Assembly (NCBI RefSeq): GCF_009720745.1
Contig: NZ_WNKX01000005.1
Location: 62,001-126,000 of the forward strand
Direction: 5' to 3'
From: Massilia eburnea
Lineage (GTDB): Bacteria; Pseudomonadota; Gammaproteobacteria; Burkholderiales; Burkholderiaceae_D
DNA length: 64,000 nt
Position numbers and translations under genes: made by a program. A model generated the notes under the pieces. That model did no database searches. It was not told the DNA's origin and saw only the letters and a program-made list of their open reading frames with translations. The stretch's first letter is position 1; every line of letters starts with the position of its first letter. Positions 52,221 to 60,090 of this stretch are shown in pieces.

Positions 52221-52538
52221 ATGAACATGATTAGCTGCTGCACCCCAAACACGAAAACTGACCTGCCTGAGCTGGATGTCGATGAGCTGGCTGCGCTGTG
52301 CAAGGCGCTCGCCCATCCTGCGCGGGTGCAGCTACTGCGCTATCTGGCGGCTTATGGCGCGTGTTACTTCGGCAGCCTGACCGATGTGTTGCCTTTGGCT
52401 CCATCAACCATTTCGCAGCACGTCACTATCCTCAAGCAGGCTGGACTGATCCTTGGTTCTGCCGATGAACAGCGGGTCTGCTATTGCGTCAATCCCGAAC
52501 GGCTGGAGCAGTTGAAGAAGCTGATCGGTTGTCTTTGA
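52221..52538 (+). CDS. arsR: Second ArsR-type regulator
   Basis: This 105-residue protein has a winged helix (LAHPARVQLLRYLAAYGACY; APSTISQHVTILKQAGLILG) and a Cys pair near the start (MISCC, C6-C7), plus C27, C48, C87 and C89. The cysteine layout differs from the other ArsR, so the metal site is different, perhaps of the N-terminal or intersubunit type. No strong ribosome site precedes the ATG at 52221. It is the first gene of the rightward ars operon and faces its own operator. Confidence 0.88.
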   Translation: MNMISCCTPNTKTDLPELDVDELAALCKALAHPARVQLLRYLAAYGACYFGSLTDVLPLAPSTISQHVTILKQAGLILGSADEQRVCYCVNPERLEQLKKLIGCL

Positions 52539-52556
52539 AAATTTTTTACTTATCTA

Positions 52557-52572
52557 TTCGTAATTCGACGAA
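52557..52572. promoter_or_regulatory. Operator copy 2 (TTCGT-N6-ACGAA)
   Basis: The same TTCGT-N6-ACGAA motif as at 52198-52213 lies between the second arsR and arsN, 18 bases before the arsN ATG. It suggests that the regulator also acts at an internal promoter. Confidence 0.55.
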
Positions 52573-52590
52573 TTAGAAATGGAGCGATAC

Positions 52591-53031
52591 ATGAAAAATG
52601 AGATGACCTTCCGTCCGGCGACGCCTGCCGATTGGCCTGGAATCGAGGAGCTGCTGGTTGCGGCAAGGCTTCCTTTGGAAGGCGCTGCGGATCACCTTCA
52701 AAACTTCGTAGTGGGCGAAGTTGGTGGTCACCTGTTGTGCACTGGCGGCTTCGAGCAGTATGCCGTGACAGCGTTACTGCGCTCTGTCGCGGTGGATGCC
52801 AGCTTGCGCGGCACCGGAGTGGGACAGCAACTCCTCCAGAACCTACGCCTTCAGGCAAAAGAACGTGGCGTCGTCGAGCTGTACCTGCTGACCACCACCG
52901 CTGCTGCCTTCTTCAGCAAACGAGGCTTTAGTGAGATTGCCCGCGCTGATACGCCTTCAGCCCTGCAAGCATCCCGTGAATTCCAGGGCGTATGCCCGGC
53001 ATCGGCGACCGCCATGGTTGCCAAGCTCTGA
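52591..53031 (+). CDS. arsN2: GNAT acetyltransferase ArsN (arsinothricin type)
   Basis: This 146-residue GNAT protein has MTFRPATPADWPGIEELLVA, ALLRSVAVDASLRGTGVGQQ (the acetyl-CoA loop) and VELYLLTTTAAAFFSKRGFS, the pattern of ArsN. ArsN proteins acetylate arsinothricin and related arsenic antibiotics. ATG at 52591 follows ATGGAG. It is the second gene of the rightward ars operon. Confidence 0.88.
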   Translation: MKNEMTFRPATPADWPGIEELLVAARLPLEGAADHLQNFVVGEVGGHLLCTGGFEQYAVTALLRSVAVDASLRGTGVGQQLLQNLRLQAKERGVVELYLLTTTAAAFFSKRGFSEIARADTPSALQASREFQGVCPASATAMVAKL

Positions 53032-53048
53032 TCGAAAGGAACAACATC

Positions 53049-54479
53049 ATGATGACCTTGAACGGACTTCCAGTTGCAGTGCTTGGCGCTGGCCCTGTGG
53101 GCTTGGCCGCAGCAGCTCACTTGATTCAACGTGGCCTGCGCCCACTCATCTTTGAACGAGGCGATGAAATCGGCGCAAACCTCAACACCTATAGGCATGT
53201 GCGACTCTTCTCGCCTTGGCAGTACAACATTGATAAAGCGGCGCGTAAACTGCTGGAACTGAGTGGCTGGCGTTCACCGGCACACGATGGCCTACCCACC
53301 GCTGGCGAACTGTTGGAGGCGTATCTTACCCCGTTGGCCGAGCTGCCAGAGATTGCGTCGGCCTTGAAGCTGGGGCACAAGGTCATCCAGGTGACACGAC
53401 AGGGTTTCGACAAGGTGAAAAGCCGGGGGCGAGAACAAGCGCCGTTTGTTATCCGAGTGGTGGGGCCGAATGGTGAACGCGACTATCATGCGCAAGCCGT
53501 GATTGACGCCACCGGGACGTGGGCGAACCCGAACCCCTTGGGTGCAAATGGCCTGCCGGCATTGGGTGAACTTGGCTTGGCAGCACAAATTGCTTACGGT
53601 ATGCCTGATGTTGCAGGGATCGACCGCACCACTTACGCCGGGAAGCGCACGCTGGTCGTCGGTGCGGGCCACTCCGCAGCCGGCACGTTGCTGGCGCTGG
53701 CAGACATCGCGGAAACCGTGCCTGGCACGTCCATCGTGTGGGCGACTCGCGGCGATCAATTGGCGCGGGTGTTCGGTGGCGGCGACGCCGATGGCCTGCC
53801 AGCTCGCGGCCAACTGGGCCTGCGTCTGAAGTCGCTGCGAGATTCTGGCAAGCTGGAATTGCACACTAACTTCCGCATGACCGCGTTGCATCAGACCACT
53901 GAGGGCATCCAAGCCGTTGGCGAGGCGCCAAACGGCGAGCAGGTAGCCATCGACGGCATTGATCGCATAGTTGCTGCGACTGGAGCGCGCCCTGACTTGA
54001 CGCTGACCCGCGAAATGCGTGTTCGGCACGATCCTTGGCTGGAGAGTACCGATGCACTGGCCCCGTTAATCGATCCGAATGAACATAGCTGCGGTACGGT
54101 CCGTCCACACGGCCATCGTGAGCTGGCCCACCCTGAGCCGGGCTACTACGCGGTCGGCGCCAAGAGCTATGGGCGCGCCCCGAATTTTCTCATGGCGACT
54201 GGTTATGAGCAGGTTCGTTCAGTGGTGGCGAGTCTGGTTGGTGATATGGCCGCAGCTGATGACGTGCAGCTGGACCTGCCAGAAACAGGCGTATGTAACA
54301 CCCACTTCGCCTACGACGGTAACGCTGCTTCGGAGCCGGGTTGTTGTGGCGGACCCGCCGTCGATGCAAGTTCGGCTTGCTGTGCGCTGGATGAGACAGA
54401 GAAAGCACAGGGCCGTTTGGGTTGTTCAACGTTGTCATCGTGCGCCCCTGCTCCCAAAGCCAGCGCTTGCTGCGCTTAA
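53049..54479 (+). CDS. FAD/NAD(P)-binding flavoprotein with Cys-rich tail, ars cluster
   Basis: This 476-residue protein has an FAD-binding GAGPVG motif at residues 13-18, a second dinucleotide site (TLVVGAGHSAAGTLL) and a long middle region typical of flavin monooxygenases and related oxidoreductases. The last 65 residues have nine cysteines (for example PGCCGGPA, SSACCAL, GCSTLSSC and a final ACCA), which looks like a soft-metal or arsenite-binding tail. Homologues sit in ars clusters and are sometimes called ArsO. Its substrate is not known. AAAGGAA precedes the ATG. Confidence 0.8.
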   Translation: MMTLNGLPVAVLGAGPVGLAAAAHLIQRGLRPLIFERGDEIGANLNTYRHVRLFSPWQYNIDKAARKLLELSGWRSPAHDGLPTAGELLEAYLTPLAELPEIASALKLGHKVIQVTRQGFDKVKSRGREQAPFVIRVVGPNGERDYHAQAVIDATGTWANPNPLGANGLPALGELGLAAQIAYGMPDVAGIDRTTYAGKRTLVVGAGHSAAGTLLALADIAETVPGTSIVWATRGDQLARVFGGGDADGLPARGQLGLRLKSLRDSGKLELHTNFRMTALHQTTEGIQAVGEAPNGEQVAIDGIDRIVAATGARPDLTLTREMRVRHDPWLESTDALAPLIDPNEHSCGTVRPHGHRELAHPEPGYYAVGAKSYGRAPNFLMATGYEQVRSVVASLVGDMAAADDVQLDLPETGVCNTHFAYDGNAASEPGCCGGPAVDASSACCALDETEKAQGRLGCSTLSSCAPAPKASACCA

Positions 54480-54494
54480 AGAGGTGGAGGCGTT

Positions 54495-55388
54495 ATGTTT
54501 AAAACCCTGGGTGCCCGGTATTTCCTTCCTGCGGGCTTAATGCTTAGCGTAGGCTCGTTCCTTGGCGCGAAGACTTTTGGCATCGACCTGGAACTTGCGG
54601 TGGTTGTCCCGAATGTCCTGATCCTGATTGCCGCCGCATTTGCTGAACGATATCTGCCATATCGGATCGGCTGGACTGCTAACCAAGGGGACCTGCGCGC
54701 CGACGTCACCAGCGCGACATTGCTTTTCGCTGTGATCGATCCCTTGCTGAAGTGGATGCTGCCGGTGGTGTTGCTTGCGGTGGTAGGACCGAGTGTGCAG
54801 GCCGCTGGCTCGGCACTCTTTCCAATTGAGTGGCCGTTTCTCGCGCAGGTGGTGCTCGCAGCCGCGATTGCCGAGTTCACCAGCTATTGGTCGCACCGCT
54901 TGCATCACCGCCTGCCCGCCCTGTGGTGGTTGCATGCACTGCATCACAGCAGCGAGCGCCTGTACTGGTTGAATAACTTCCGTATTCACCCGCTGAACTA
55001 TGGGATTAACTACGTGCTCGGGTTCGCGCCGCTGCTGCTGATCGGAACGCCGAACGACGTCATCTTTGGGTACTTGGCTTTGACCTATCCAGTCCTGATG
55101 CTGCAACACGCCAACCTGCCGCTGCGAAGCGGTTGGCTGAACTATGTGTTTAGCACCAACGAGGTTCACCGTTGGCATCACGCGGACAATGCTAAAGAGG
55201 GTGATCGCAACTTTGGCAGGGCGCTGGTAATGTGGGACATAGTGTTCGGCACGTTCAGATACAGTCCGAAGGAAAATGATCCCGTAGCAGTGGGACTGTA
55301 CCAGCCATCCCAATATCCAGCGCGTTCGTCGTTCGTGCAGCAGGTGTTATCCATGTTCATGCCAGGCTGCTGCCGGGCGGCGCTATGA
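54495..55388 (+). CDS. Sterol desaturase / fatty acid hydroxylase superfamily protein, ars cluster
   Basis: This 297-residue membrane protein has the di-iron histidine boxes of the superfamily: H134, H137, H138 (SHRLHH), H147, H150, H151 (HALHH), H205 and H225, H228, H229 (HRWHH). These enzymes hydroxylate or desaturate lipids or other hydrophobic substrates. It lies between the flavoprotein and the MFS gene with short gaps. GGTGGAGG precedes the ATG. A link to an arsenic-containing lipid is possible but only an inference from position. The tail ends in CC near the C-terminus (PGCCRAAL). Confidence 0.85.
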   Translation: MFKTLGARYFLPAGLMLSVGSFLGAKTFGIDLELAVVVPNVLILIAAAFAERYLPYRIGWTANQGDLRADVTSATLLFAVIDPLLKWMLPVVLLAVVGPSVQAAGSALFPIEWPFLAQVVLAAAIAEFTSYWSHRLHHRLPALWWLHALHHSSERLYWLNNFRIHPLNYGINYVLGFAPLLLIGTPNDVIFGYLALTYPVLMLQHANLPLRSGWLNYVFSTNEVHRWHHADNAKEGDRNFGRALVMWDIVFGTFRYSPKENDPVAVGLYQPSQYPARSSFVQQVLSMFMPGCCRAAL

Positions 55389-55398
55389 AAGGGCGGTA

Positions 55399-56580
55399 AT
55401 GCAAAACCGGAAACCCATTGCCATATTGGCGGTTACACAGATTACCTCCTGGGGCATGCTGTACTACGCTTTTGGCGTGTTGGCGACCCGAATTCAAGCC
55501 GACCTCGCGCTATCGGCCAGCCAGACCTTTGGTGCGTTTTCATGGTGCGTGCTGGTAGCCGGACTTGCGGCGACGCCAGTCGGGATTGCGATTGACCGGC
55601 ATGGCGGGCGCTGGATCATGGTGCTGGGTTCTGTTGCGGCGGCGGTGGGGCTGTGGGTTATGGCTTCGGCTGGCTCATTCAGCGGTTATGTGGTGGCATG
55701 GTCCGTACTCGGAGTGGCCATGTCGCTGACCTTGTATGAGGCGGCTTTTGCTACGCTGAACAGGTTGGTGATGAGTGATGCTGCAAAGGCAATTTCGACG
55801 GTGACCTTAGTGGGCGGGCTTGCCAGCACGGTCTTCTGGCCGTTGACCGAAGCGTTGGCAACCCGGGTCGGGTGGCGCGACACCTTGATGATATATGCTG
55901 TTGTGCAGGTGGTCTTGTGCATGCCACTGCATTTCATGCTTGGTGGCCAACACCATGAACATTTGGGTAGCTCTCCGCACGCTGGCGTGACGCTGCCGCA
56001 GGCCGTGCGGCAGCCGCAATTCTGGCTTTTGGTTGGGGCCTTCGCGTTCAATGCCTTCATTTTCTCAGCGTTGTCTGTTCACCTGATTCGTGTCATTCAG
56101 ACCCTAGGGCATGGCATGGAATTGGCGCTTCTGCTGGTGGCTCTGATTGGCCCGATGCAGGTCATCGGGAGGTTGTTGGAGCGCACCTGGGGCGCCGGCA
56201 CGCCGCCTGCCGTCATTGGCGCGTACACGTTTGCCGCATTGCCTGCCGCACTGCTTGCGCTCGCGCTGTTCGGCAAGTACGCATACGCGGTTGGCGTGTT
56301 CAGCATTCTGTACGGGCTAAGTAACGGTGTCCTTACGATTCTGCGAGGGACGTTGCCTGCGGCGATGTTTGGCCGCAAGCAGTATGGCGCGATTTCCGGC
56401 GCACTGGCGGCACCAGCATTGTTGGCAAAGGCAAGTGGCCCGCTAGTGTTCGCTATGGCGTTGGACCCTTCCGGCACGCCACCGGCGCTAATGCCCCTGG
56501 CCGGGATATCGGTTTTTTCGTTCGGACTCTTCGTCCTTGCGGTCAGGTGTCGAGCAGGATGGCGGACTGCCGAGGCGTGA
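55399..56580 (+). CDS. MFS transporter, ars cluster (ArsK-like candidate)
   Basis: This 393-residue protein has about 12 membrane helices and MFS landmarks (TPVGIAIDRHGGRWIMVLGS in loop 2-3). MFS efflux proteins of the ArsK and ArsJ types occur in ars operons; the lack of an adjacent glyceraldehyde-phosphate dehydrogenase gene argues against ArsJ. It may export arsenite or the product of the flavoprotein/hydroxylase pair. It begins 10 bases after the hydroxylase stop. Substrate not proven. Confidence 0.8.
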   Translation: MQNRKPIAILAVTQITSWGMLYYAFGVLATRIQADLALSASQTFGAFSWCVLVAGLAATPVGIAIDRHGGRWIMVLGSVAAAVGLWVMASAGSFSGYVVAWSVLGVAMSLTLYEAAFATLNRLVMSDAAKAISTVTLVGGLASTVFWPLTEALATRVGWRDTLMIYAVVQVVLCMPLHFMLGGQHHEHLGSSPHAGVTLPQAVRQPQFWLLVGAFAFNAFIFSALSVHLIRVIQTLGHGMELALLLVALIGPMQVIGRLLERTWGAGTPPAVIGAYTFAALPAALLALALFGKYAYAVGVFSILYGLSNGVLTILRGTLPAAMFGRKQYGAISGALAAPALLAKASGPLVFAMALDPSGTPPALMPLAGISVFSFGLFVLAVRCRAGWRTAEA

Positions 56581-56970
56581 GGGCAATCGACGGCCCTGTT
56601 TTCTCGCGTGTAGACGGTGCGTACTGAAATGCGTACTGCGTACCCAGGTGGCCGCGCAACAGAAAAACAACGCCCTTTACGCGAGAATACGCTGATGGTG
56701 CGCACCCTGCGGCTCTCGCGTAGAGGGTGCAAACCTTGCTGCAAACCAGGTTCAAGTTCGATGAAGTCGTGGCTCAAAATTGAGCCGCATATTCAGCCCC
56801 GGCTTATGCTGACGCTCCAAATTTGGACCGTGAGTTTTCGACTGTTGGCGGGACCCGTTGCACGGCTTGTCTTGCCCCGCCAGCCCCCTCCTGTGTCGGT
56901 ACGGCAAATCTGCTAACACAGGATAGGGGTTTTTCCGAGGTGCGTTACACCGCGCCTTTCCTCTTAGAGT
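56581..56970. other. Spacer with inverted repeats downstream of the relaxase gene
   Basis: No gene is seen in this 390-base stretch. It holds CTCGCGT-type copies near 56603, 56680 (inverted) and 56713, a perfect palindrome GGCTCAAAATTGAGCC (56771-56786) and TCCAAATTTGGA (56816-56827). The last palindrome also occurs at 57799-57810 on the other side of the relaxase gene. The stretch may be part of an old plasmid origin or transfer region. Confidence 0.5.
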
Positions 56971-57750
56971 TTAAGCGGCGATATCGGCGGGGCCGTCATC
57001 GTGCTGGTCGTTCTGGCTATCCAGCATGCTATAGACAACGTTTGCCAGTTTGTCCGGGGCCACCTGGATCATTTCGATGAGCGCGTTGGCTACTGGCGCT
57101 GCGTTCAGCAAGTCTGGCTTGGCCTGGAGCGCTGCAACCAGTTCGGATGACTGTTTGCGGCGCGTCTTGTAGGGGACCTTCTTGCGGGTGACGCTGCGTG
57201 GCACGTTGTACTTGGCCCCAACCTTGCGGTACAGGTCTTCATGCAATGCAGCGACTGCGCCGCGATCACCGAACAGCTTGCTGCCCAGCCAGATGCCATC
57301 ACGCAGTGGCAGCAACAGGACGTGGCAATGCGGCATGGGTTGGTCGAAGTGGCAAACGGCGCTGAGGATTGGTACCCCGTAGTAGCCAGCGAGCCAATCC
57401 ACGCAATCACGGAAGTACTCGGTAGCGGTCTGCTTCATGGCGGGGTCCAGGGAGAATACTACTTCGGCCCCCATCGTCGCGTTGACACGGGTGACCGCTA
57501 CTTCGGCTGCGTCCATCAGCTTTTGCGCTTGCGATGCGACCTCGTCAGCGCTGTGTGCGCCGCGCAGGATGACGTTCAATTCGCTGAGGTGATGATTGAT
57601 GTTGCCGGTTTCGTGGTCGTGGCAAGTGGATTGGAATTCGCGCAGGTTGTGACGGGCGCAAACGTGCAGGACTTCATCGTTGCTGCTGGCGCGGGTCGTC
57701 TTGCGGCTAAGGGTCTTGATGCGCATGACGGTTGCGGAGTTGGTGGCCAT
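56971..57750 (-). CDS. MobV (Pre/Mob) family relaxase, short form
   Basis: This 259-residue protein matches the N-terminal part of MobV relaxases: MRIKTLSRKTTR at the start, ARHNLREFQ with a following polar region, and the HFDQPMPHCHV motif with H134, D136, H141 and H143, the metal-binding histidine motif. Full-length MobV proteins usually exceed 400 residues, so the C-terminal half is missing. AAAGGATTT precedes the ATG at 57750. It nicks plasmid DNA in known systems; here it may be a mobilisation relic or a minimal form. Confidence 0.8.
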   Translation of the reverse strand: MATNSATVMRIKTLSRKTTRASSNDEVLHVCARHNLREFQSTCHDHETGNINHHLSELNVILRGAHSADEVASQAQKLMDAAEVAVTRVNATMGAEVVFSLDPAMKQTATEYFRDCVDWLAGYYGVPILSAVCHFDQPMPHCHVLLLPLRDGIWLGSKLFGDRGAVAALHEDLYRKVGAKYNVPRSVTRKKVPYKTRRKQSSELVAALQAKPDLLNAAPVANALIEMIQVAPDKLANVVYSMLDSQNDQHDDGPADIAA

Positions 57751-57945
57751 GGTAAATCCTTTCAATGGTGCGGCGCCGCTCTGGGGGGGCGCGGAGAATC
57801 CAAATTTGGATGCTGAGCCGGGAGGCTTCAGCCGACATGTGATGCCGAGGGCGAAGTGAGCAGTCGCGCTGAACTGCTAAGGGGCTTGCGTCGAGCGTTG
57901 TACGCCCGAAGGAAACCTGATGGCACAGCGCGGGCTGGCCAGGCC
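57751..57945. other. Spacer between relaxase and AlpA-like genes
   Basis: No gene is seen. TCCAAATTTGGA at 57799-57810 repeats the palindrome found at 56816-56827. Confidence 0.4.
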
Positions 57946-58137
57946 TTACTTCGGGAAGCCTTGCAGGCGGGCGGCTTGCCAATCGTCGATGTGTTGGGAG
58001 GACCAGGCGACCGAGTTCAAGCCCACGCGGATCGACTGCGGGAACGTACCAGCGCGCATGTCGCGGTAGATCGCGCTACGGGATTTGCCGGTGCGGGCTT
58101 TAACTGCCGGGAGGCGGAGGAACTGCAAAGTAGTCAT
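57946..58137 (-). CDS. AlpA-like excisionase / phage-type regulator
   Basis: This 63-residue protein has a MerR-like winged helix of AlpA: MTTLQFLRLPAVKARTGKSR, then AIYRDMRAGTFPQSIRVG and SVAWSSQHIDDWQAARLQ. AlpA-like proteins act as excisionases or regulate integrase genes of islands in E. coli and others. AAGGAG precedes the ATG. Its place, 500 bases from the integrase, suggests that it helps excise the island. Confidence 0.85.
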   Translation of the reverse strand: MTTLQFLRLPAVKARTGKSRSAIYRDMRAGTFPQSIRVGLNSVAWSSQHIDDWQAARLQGFPK

Positions 58138-58625
58138 GTAATGCTCCTTGGGTAGGGGCAAACGCATAACCACAATGAACAAAGTAGCTGCGGCAGCAGG
58201 GACCGGATCACGCCATATATAGCAAGATAGCGATTGACCGAAACCTGTCGCGGCGCTACTCTTGAACTATCCCGCACGGATAGCCACTGTGAGCATGCGT
58301 TCGCTGTGACTGCAACATCAGACGCCTCAGGTACCGCCAAGTACCTGGGGCGTCGCCTTTTTTACCGGAGGGCAGTTTCGCTTGGGCTGGGCTGCGTCGG
58401 TGATTGCATCTTACCCAGAAATCTCTATAGAAAATACGGCTTTGTCAGGCCCAATTTCGGTAGAAAACAGTGCGTCACAGGGAAACCCTGTGCGCCTAAA
58501 TTTCCGGGAGTTCGAGCAGCAGCCGATGTCCTTGCTGAAGCCCCGCAGGGCCAGCCTGTGAGTTCTGCGGATTTTAAATTTTCTATAGGTGTTGCTGTGG
58601 TGCGACAAAGGGTGAGAGCCGTCCA
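58138..58625. other. Spacer downstream of the integrase gene
   Basis: No gene is supported. A strong plus-strand terminator (GACGCC / GGCGTC with inner CAGGTAC / GTACCTG, then T run) lies at 58319-58363, although no plus-strand gene was identified before it. CTATAGAAAAT (58425-58435) has a perfect inverted copy ATTTTCTATAG (58578-58588). A CACAGGGAAACCCTGTG hairpin is at about 58483-58500. Confidence 0.45.
58319..58363 (+). terminator. Strong terminator with no assigned transcript
   Basis: GACGCCTCAGGTAC pairs with GTACCTGGGGCGTC around CGCCAA and is followed by CCTTTTTT. The plus-strand gene it ends is not visible; a short RNA starting near 58200-58260 is possible. Confidence 0.6.
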
Positions 58626-59894
58626 CTATTTCGTTACGGAGCGCTGCGGACGGGGTAGGGGGATGACGTTACCTGCTTCTTCTTCCAGCAGCTTCTTTTC
58701 CCACCAAGCAAATAGTTCAATGCGCTGCGGCCAGCGCCAGCCCCGGTCGTAGCGCATTTCGGTATCACTGGCGTGCGCGTGGTCGGTCGCAATCTTGATG
58801 GCGTCCTTGTCCATGCCGGTGTCTTTGGCCAAGGTGGTCATCGAGCTGCGCCAGCCGTGCGGGGTGTGCTTGCCGCGCAGTTCAAGCGTCTCTCGATAGA
58901 ACTTCTCCAGCGCTTCACGCGAAACGGATTCCTTGTCTTTACTTGGTGATGGAAATGCGAAGCCTTCGCCGCCGGTGACTTGGCGCCAAGCCTTCAACAC
59001 CCGGGTCAGTTCTGGCGGGAGCGGGATGACCAGGTCCGGCAGGCGGGCATCTTTTTTCTTGAGCAGGTTGCGGGGAATGACCCACTCCGGCTGTTCCAGG
59101 TCTAGGTGAAACTGCGACCAAAAGGCGCCGACAACGTTGCTGATGCGGGTCCCCGTGAGGGCAAGCAGCAGGTGGGCGTGGTACACCGCTGGACTGACTC
59201 GCGCTTGTTTTGCGGCGCGCATCACTTCGCCAAGTTCACGCCAGTCAAGCAGCGCGGACATACGTGACTTCTGTTTCGCCTTCGGCAGGACTTCCGGCAC
59301 CGATAAAGCTGGGTTATGTTTGCAGTAGTCCTTCCCGTCGGCGAAGCGGAAAATGCCAGTGACGTGCTGGAGGACTCTCTTCCCGGTTTCGACCGCACCG
59401 CGCTTGCATACCTTTTCAATGGTGTGGGCGATCATGGCGGCGGTGATGGCGCTGATGGGTAGCTTGCCAAGGTCAGGGAACACGTCGCGCTCCAGGGCGC
59501 GTTTGGACTTGGTGAAATGGACTTCGCTCCACTCGACCTTGCTCTTGGCCAGCCACTCACGCCCAGCTTGTTCAAAGGTCACCTGGTTTTCCGCTACCCG
59601 TGAAGCCCGCGCAAGTCGGCGTTCAACAACCGGGTCAATGCCGGACTTGAGCAACTTGCGCACGCGACGTGCTTCTTCCTTTGCGTCGGCCAGGGAGATG
59701 AACGGGTATGGTTCATCCAGCGAGTAAGTACTTTCTTTACCATCGACGGGGCGGCGGTACTTGATGTGCCAGTACGGGGTGCCAGCCGCACTGACTTTGA
59801 TGTGCAGACCATGGCAGCCGACCGAGAACTTGTCATTGGTTTTGGCCGTTCGCAGGAAGTTGCGAATCTGCAAGTCCGTGATAACCGTGCTCAT
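58626..59894 (-). CDS. Tyrosine-family integrase of the island
   Basis: This 422-residue integrase has an arm-binding N-terminal domain (YWHIKYRRPVDGKESTYSLD), a core-binding helical domain (TFEQAGREWLAKSKVEWSEV) and a catalytic domain with R250 (LTGTRISN), H346 and R349 (HGWRSS), H372 and the nucleophile Y382 (MRYDRG). The family is of the type that targets tRNA or tmRNA genes. ATG at 59894 is 183 bases from the tmRNA end. It is the enzyme expected to have inserted and to excise this island. Confidence 0.95.
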   Translation of the reverse strand: MSTVITDLQIRNFLRTAKTNDKFSVGCHGLHIKVSAAGTPYWHIKYRRPVDGKESTYSLDEPYPFISLADAKEEARRVRKLLKSGIDPVVERRLARASRVAENQVTFEQAGREWLAKSKVEWSEVHFTKSKRALERDVFPDLGKLPISAITAAMIAHTIEKVCKRGAVETGKRVLQHVTGIFRFADGKDYCKHNPALSVPEVLPKAKQKSRMSALLDWRELGEVMRAAKQARVSPAVYHAHLLLALTGTRISNVVGAFWSQFHLDLEQPEWVIPRNLLKKKDARLPDLVIPLPPELTRVLKAWRQVTGGEGFAFPSPSKDKESVSREALEKFYRETLELRGKHTPHGWRSSMTTLAKDTGMDKDAIKIATDHAHASDTEMRYDRGWRWPQRIELFAWWEKKLLEEEAGNVIPLPRPQRSVTK

Positions 59895-59941
59895 TGGCAA
59901 TACCCCCAAATCAAAGTCAGACTGCGTGATGGTTTTTTGGA

Positions 59942-59966
59942 AATACCACCAATCGTACCGCCATTT
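59942..59966. repeat. Arm-like repeat inside the right end of the island
   Basis: This 25-base unit matches 21 of 25 bases of the repeat at 47737-47761 and consists of two TACCRCCA half-sites. It lies between the integrase start and the tmRNA gene. Confidence 0.5.
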
Positions 59967-60029
59967 TGGGGTGGAACGGTTGGGATTTTTTGGAATTCGA
60001 TGGGACGGGTTGCGGCGTGGCGCAGAATG

Positions 60030-60058
60030 GAAAACGCCGTCACTGGGACGGCGTTGGA
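60030..60058 (-). terminator. Terminator now used by the tmRNA gene (island-borne)
   Basis: On the minus strand AACGCCGTC and GACGGCGTTTT flank CCAGT. It lies 20 bases after the tmRNA 3' end and so was brought by the island. Confidence 0.7.
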
Positions 60059-60076
60059 TACTACGGGATGTTCAGT

Positions 60077-60090
60077 TGGTGGAGACGGCG
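60077..60090. repeat. Right attachment site (tmRNA 3' end)
   Basis: TGGTGGAGACGGCG is the last 14 bases of the tmRNA gene read on the plus strand, and includes the CCA end. It is the direct repeat partner of 47660-47673. Confidence 0.85.

Larger units (their letters stand above)
47660..60090. mobile_element. Integrative genomic island in the 3' end of the tmRNA gene, with mercury and arsenic genes
   Basis: The element is about 12.4 kb, bounded by direct repeats TGGTGGAGACGGCG at 47660-47673 and 60077-60090. The right copy is the 3' end of the intact tmRNA gene; the left copy is followed by what looks like the old tmRNA terminator. Inside are a tyrosine integrase next to the tmRNA, an AlpA-like protein, a MobV-type relaxase and metal resistance genes. 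Near-identical 25-base arm-like repeats lie inside each end. Together these features show site-specific integration at ssrA. It carries no conjugation machinery, so any spread would rely on a helper element. Confidence 0.9.

Noticed and set aside
58234..58752. A 172-residue plus-strand frame downstream of AlpA
   Set aside because: It runs through a strong terminator hairpin and into the integrase gene on the other strand.
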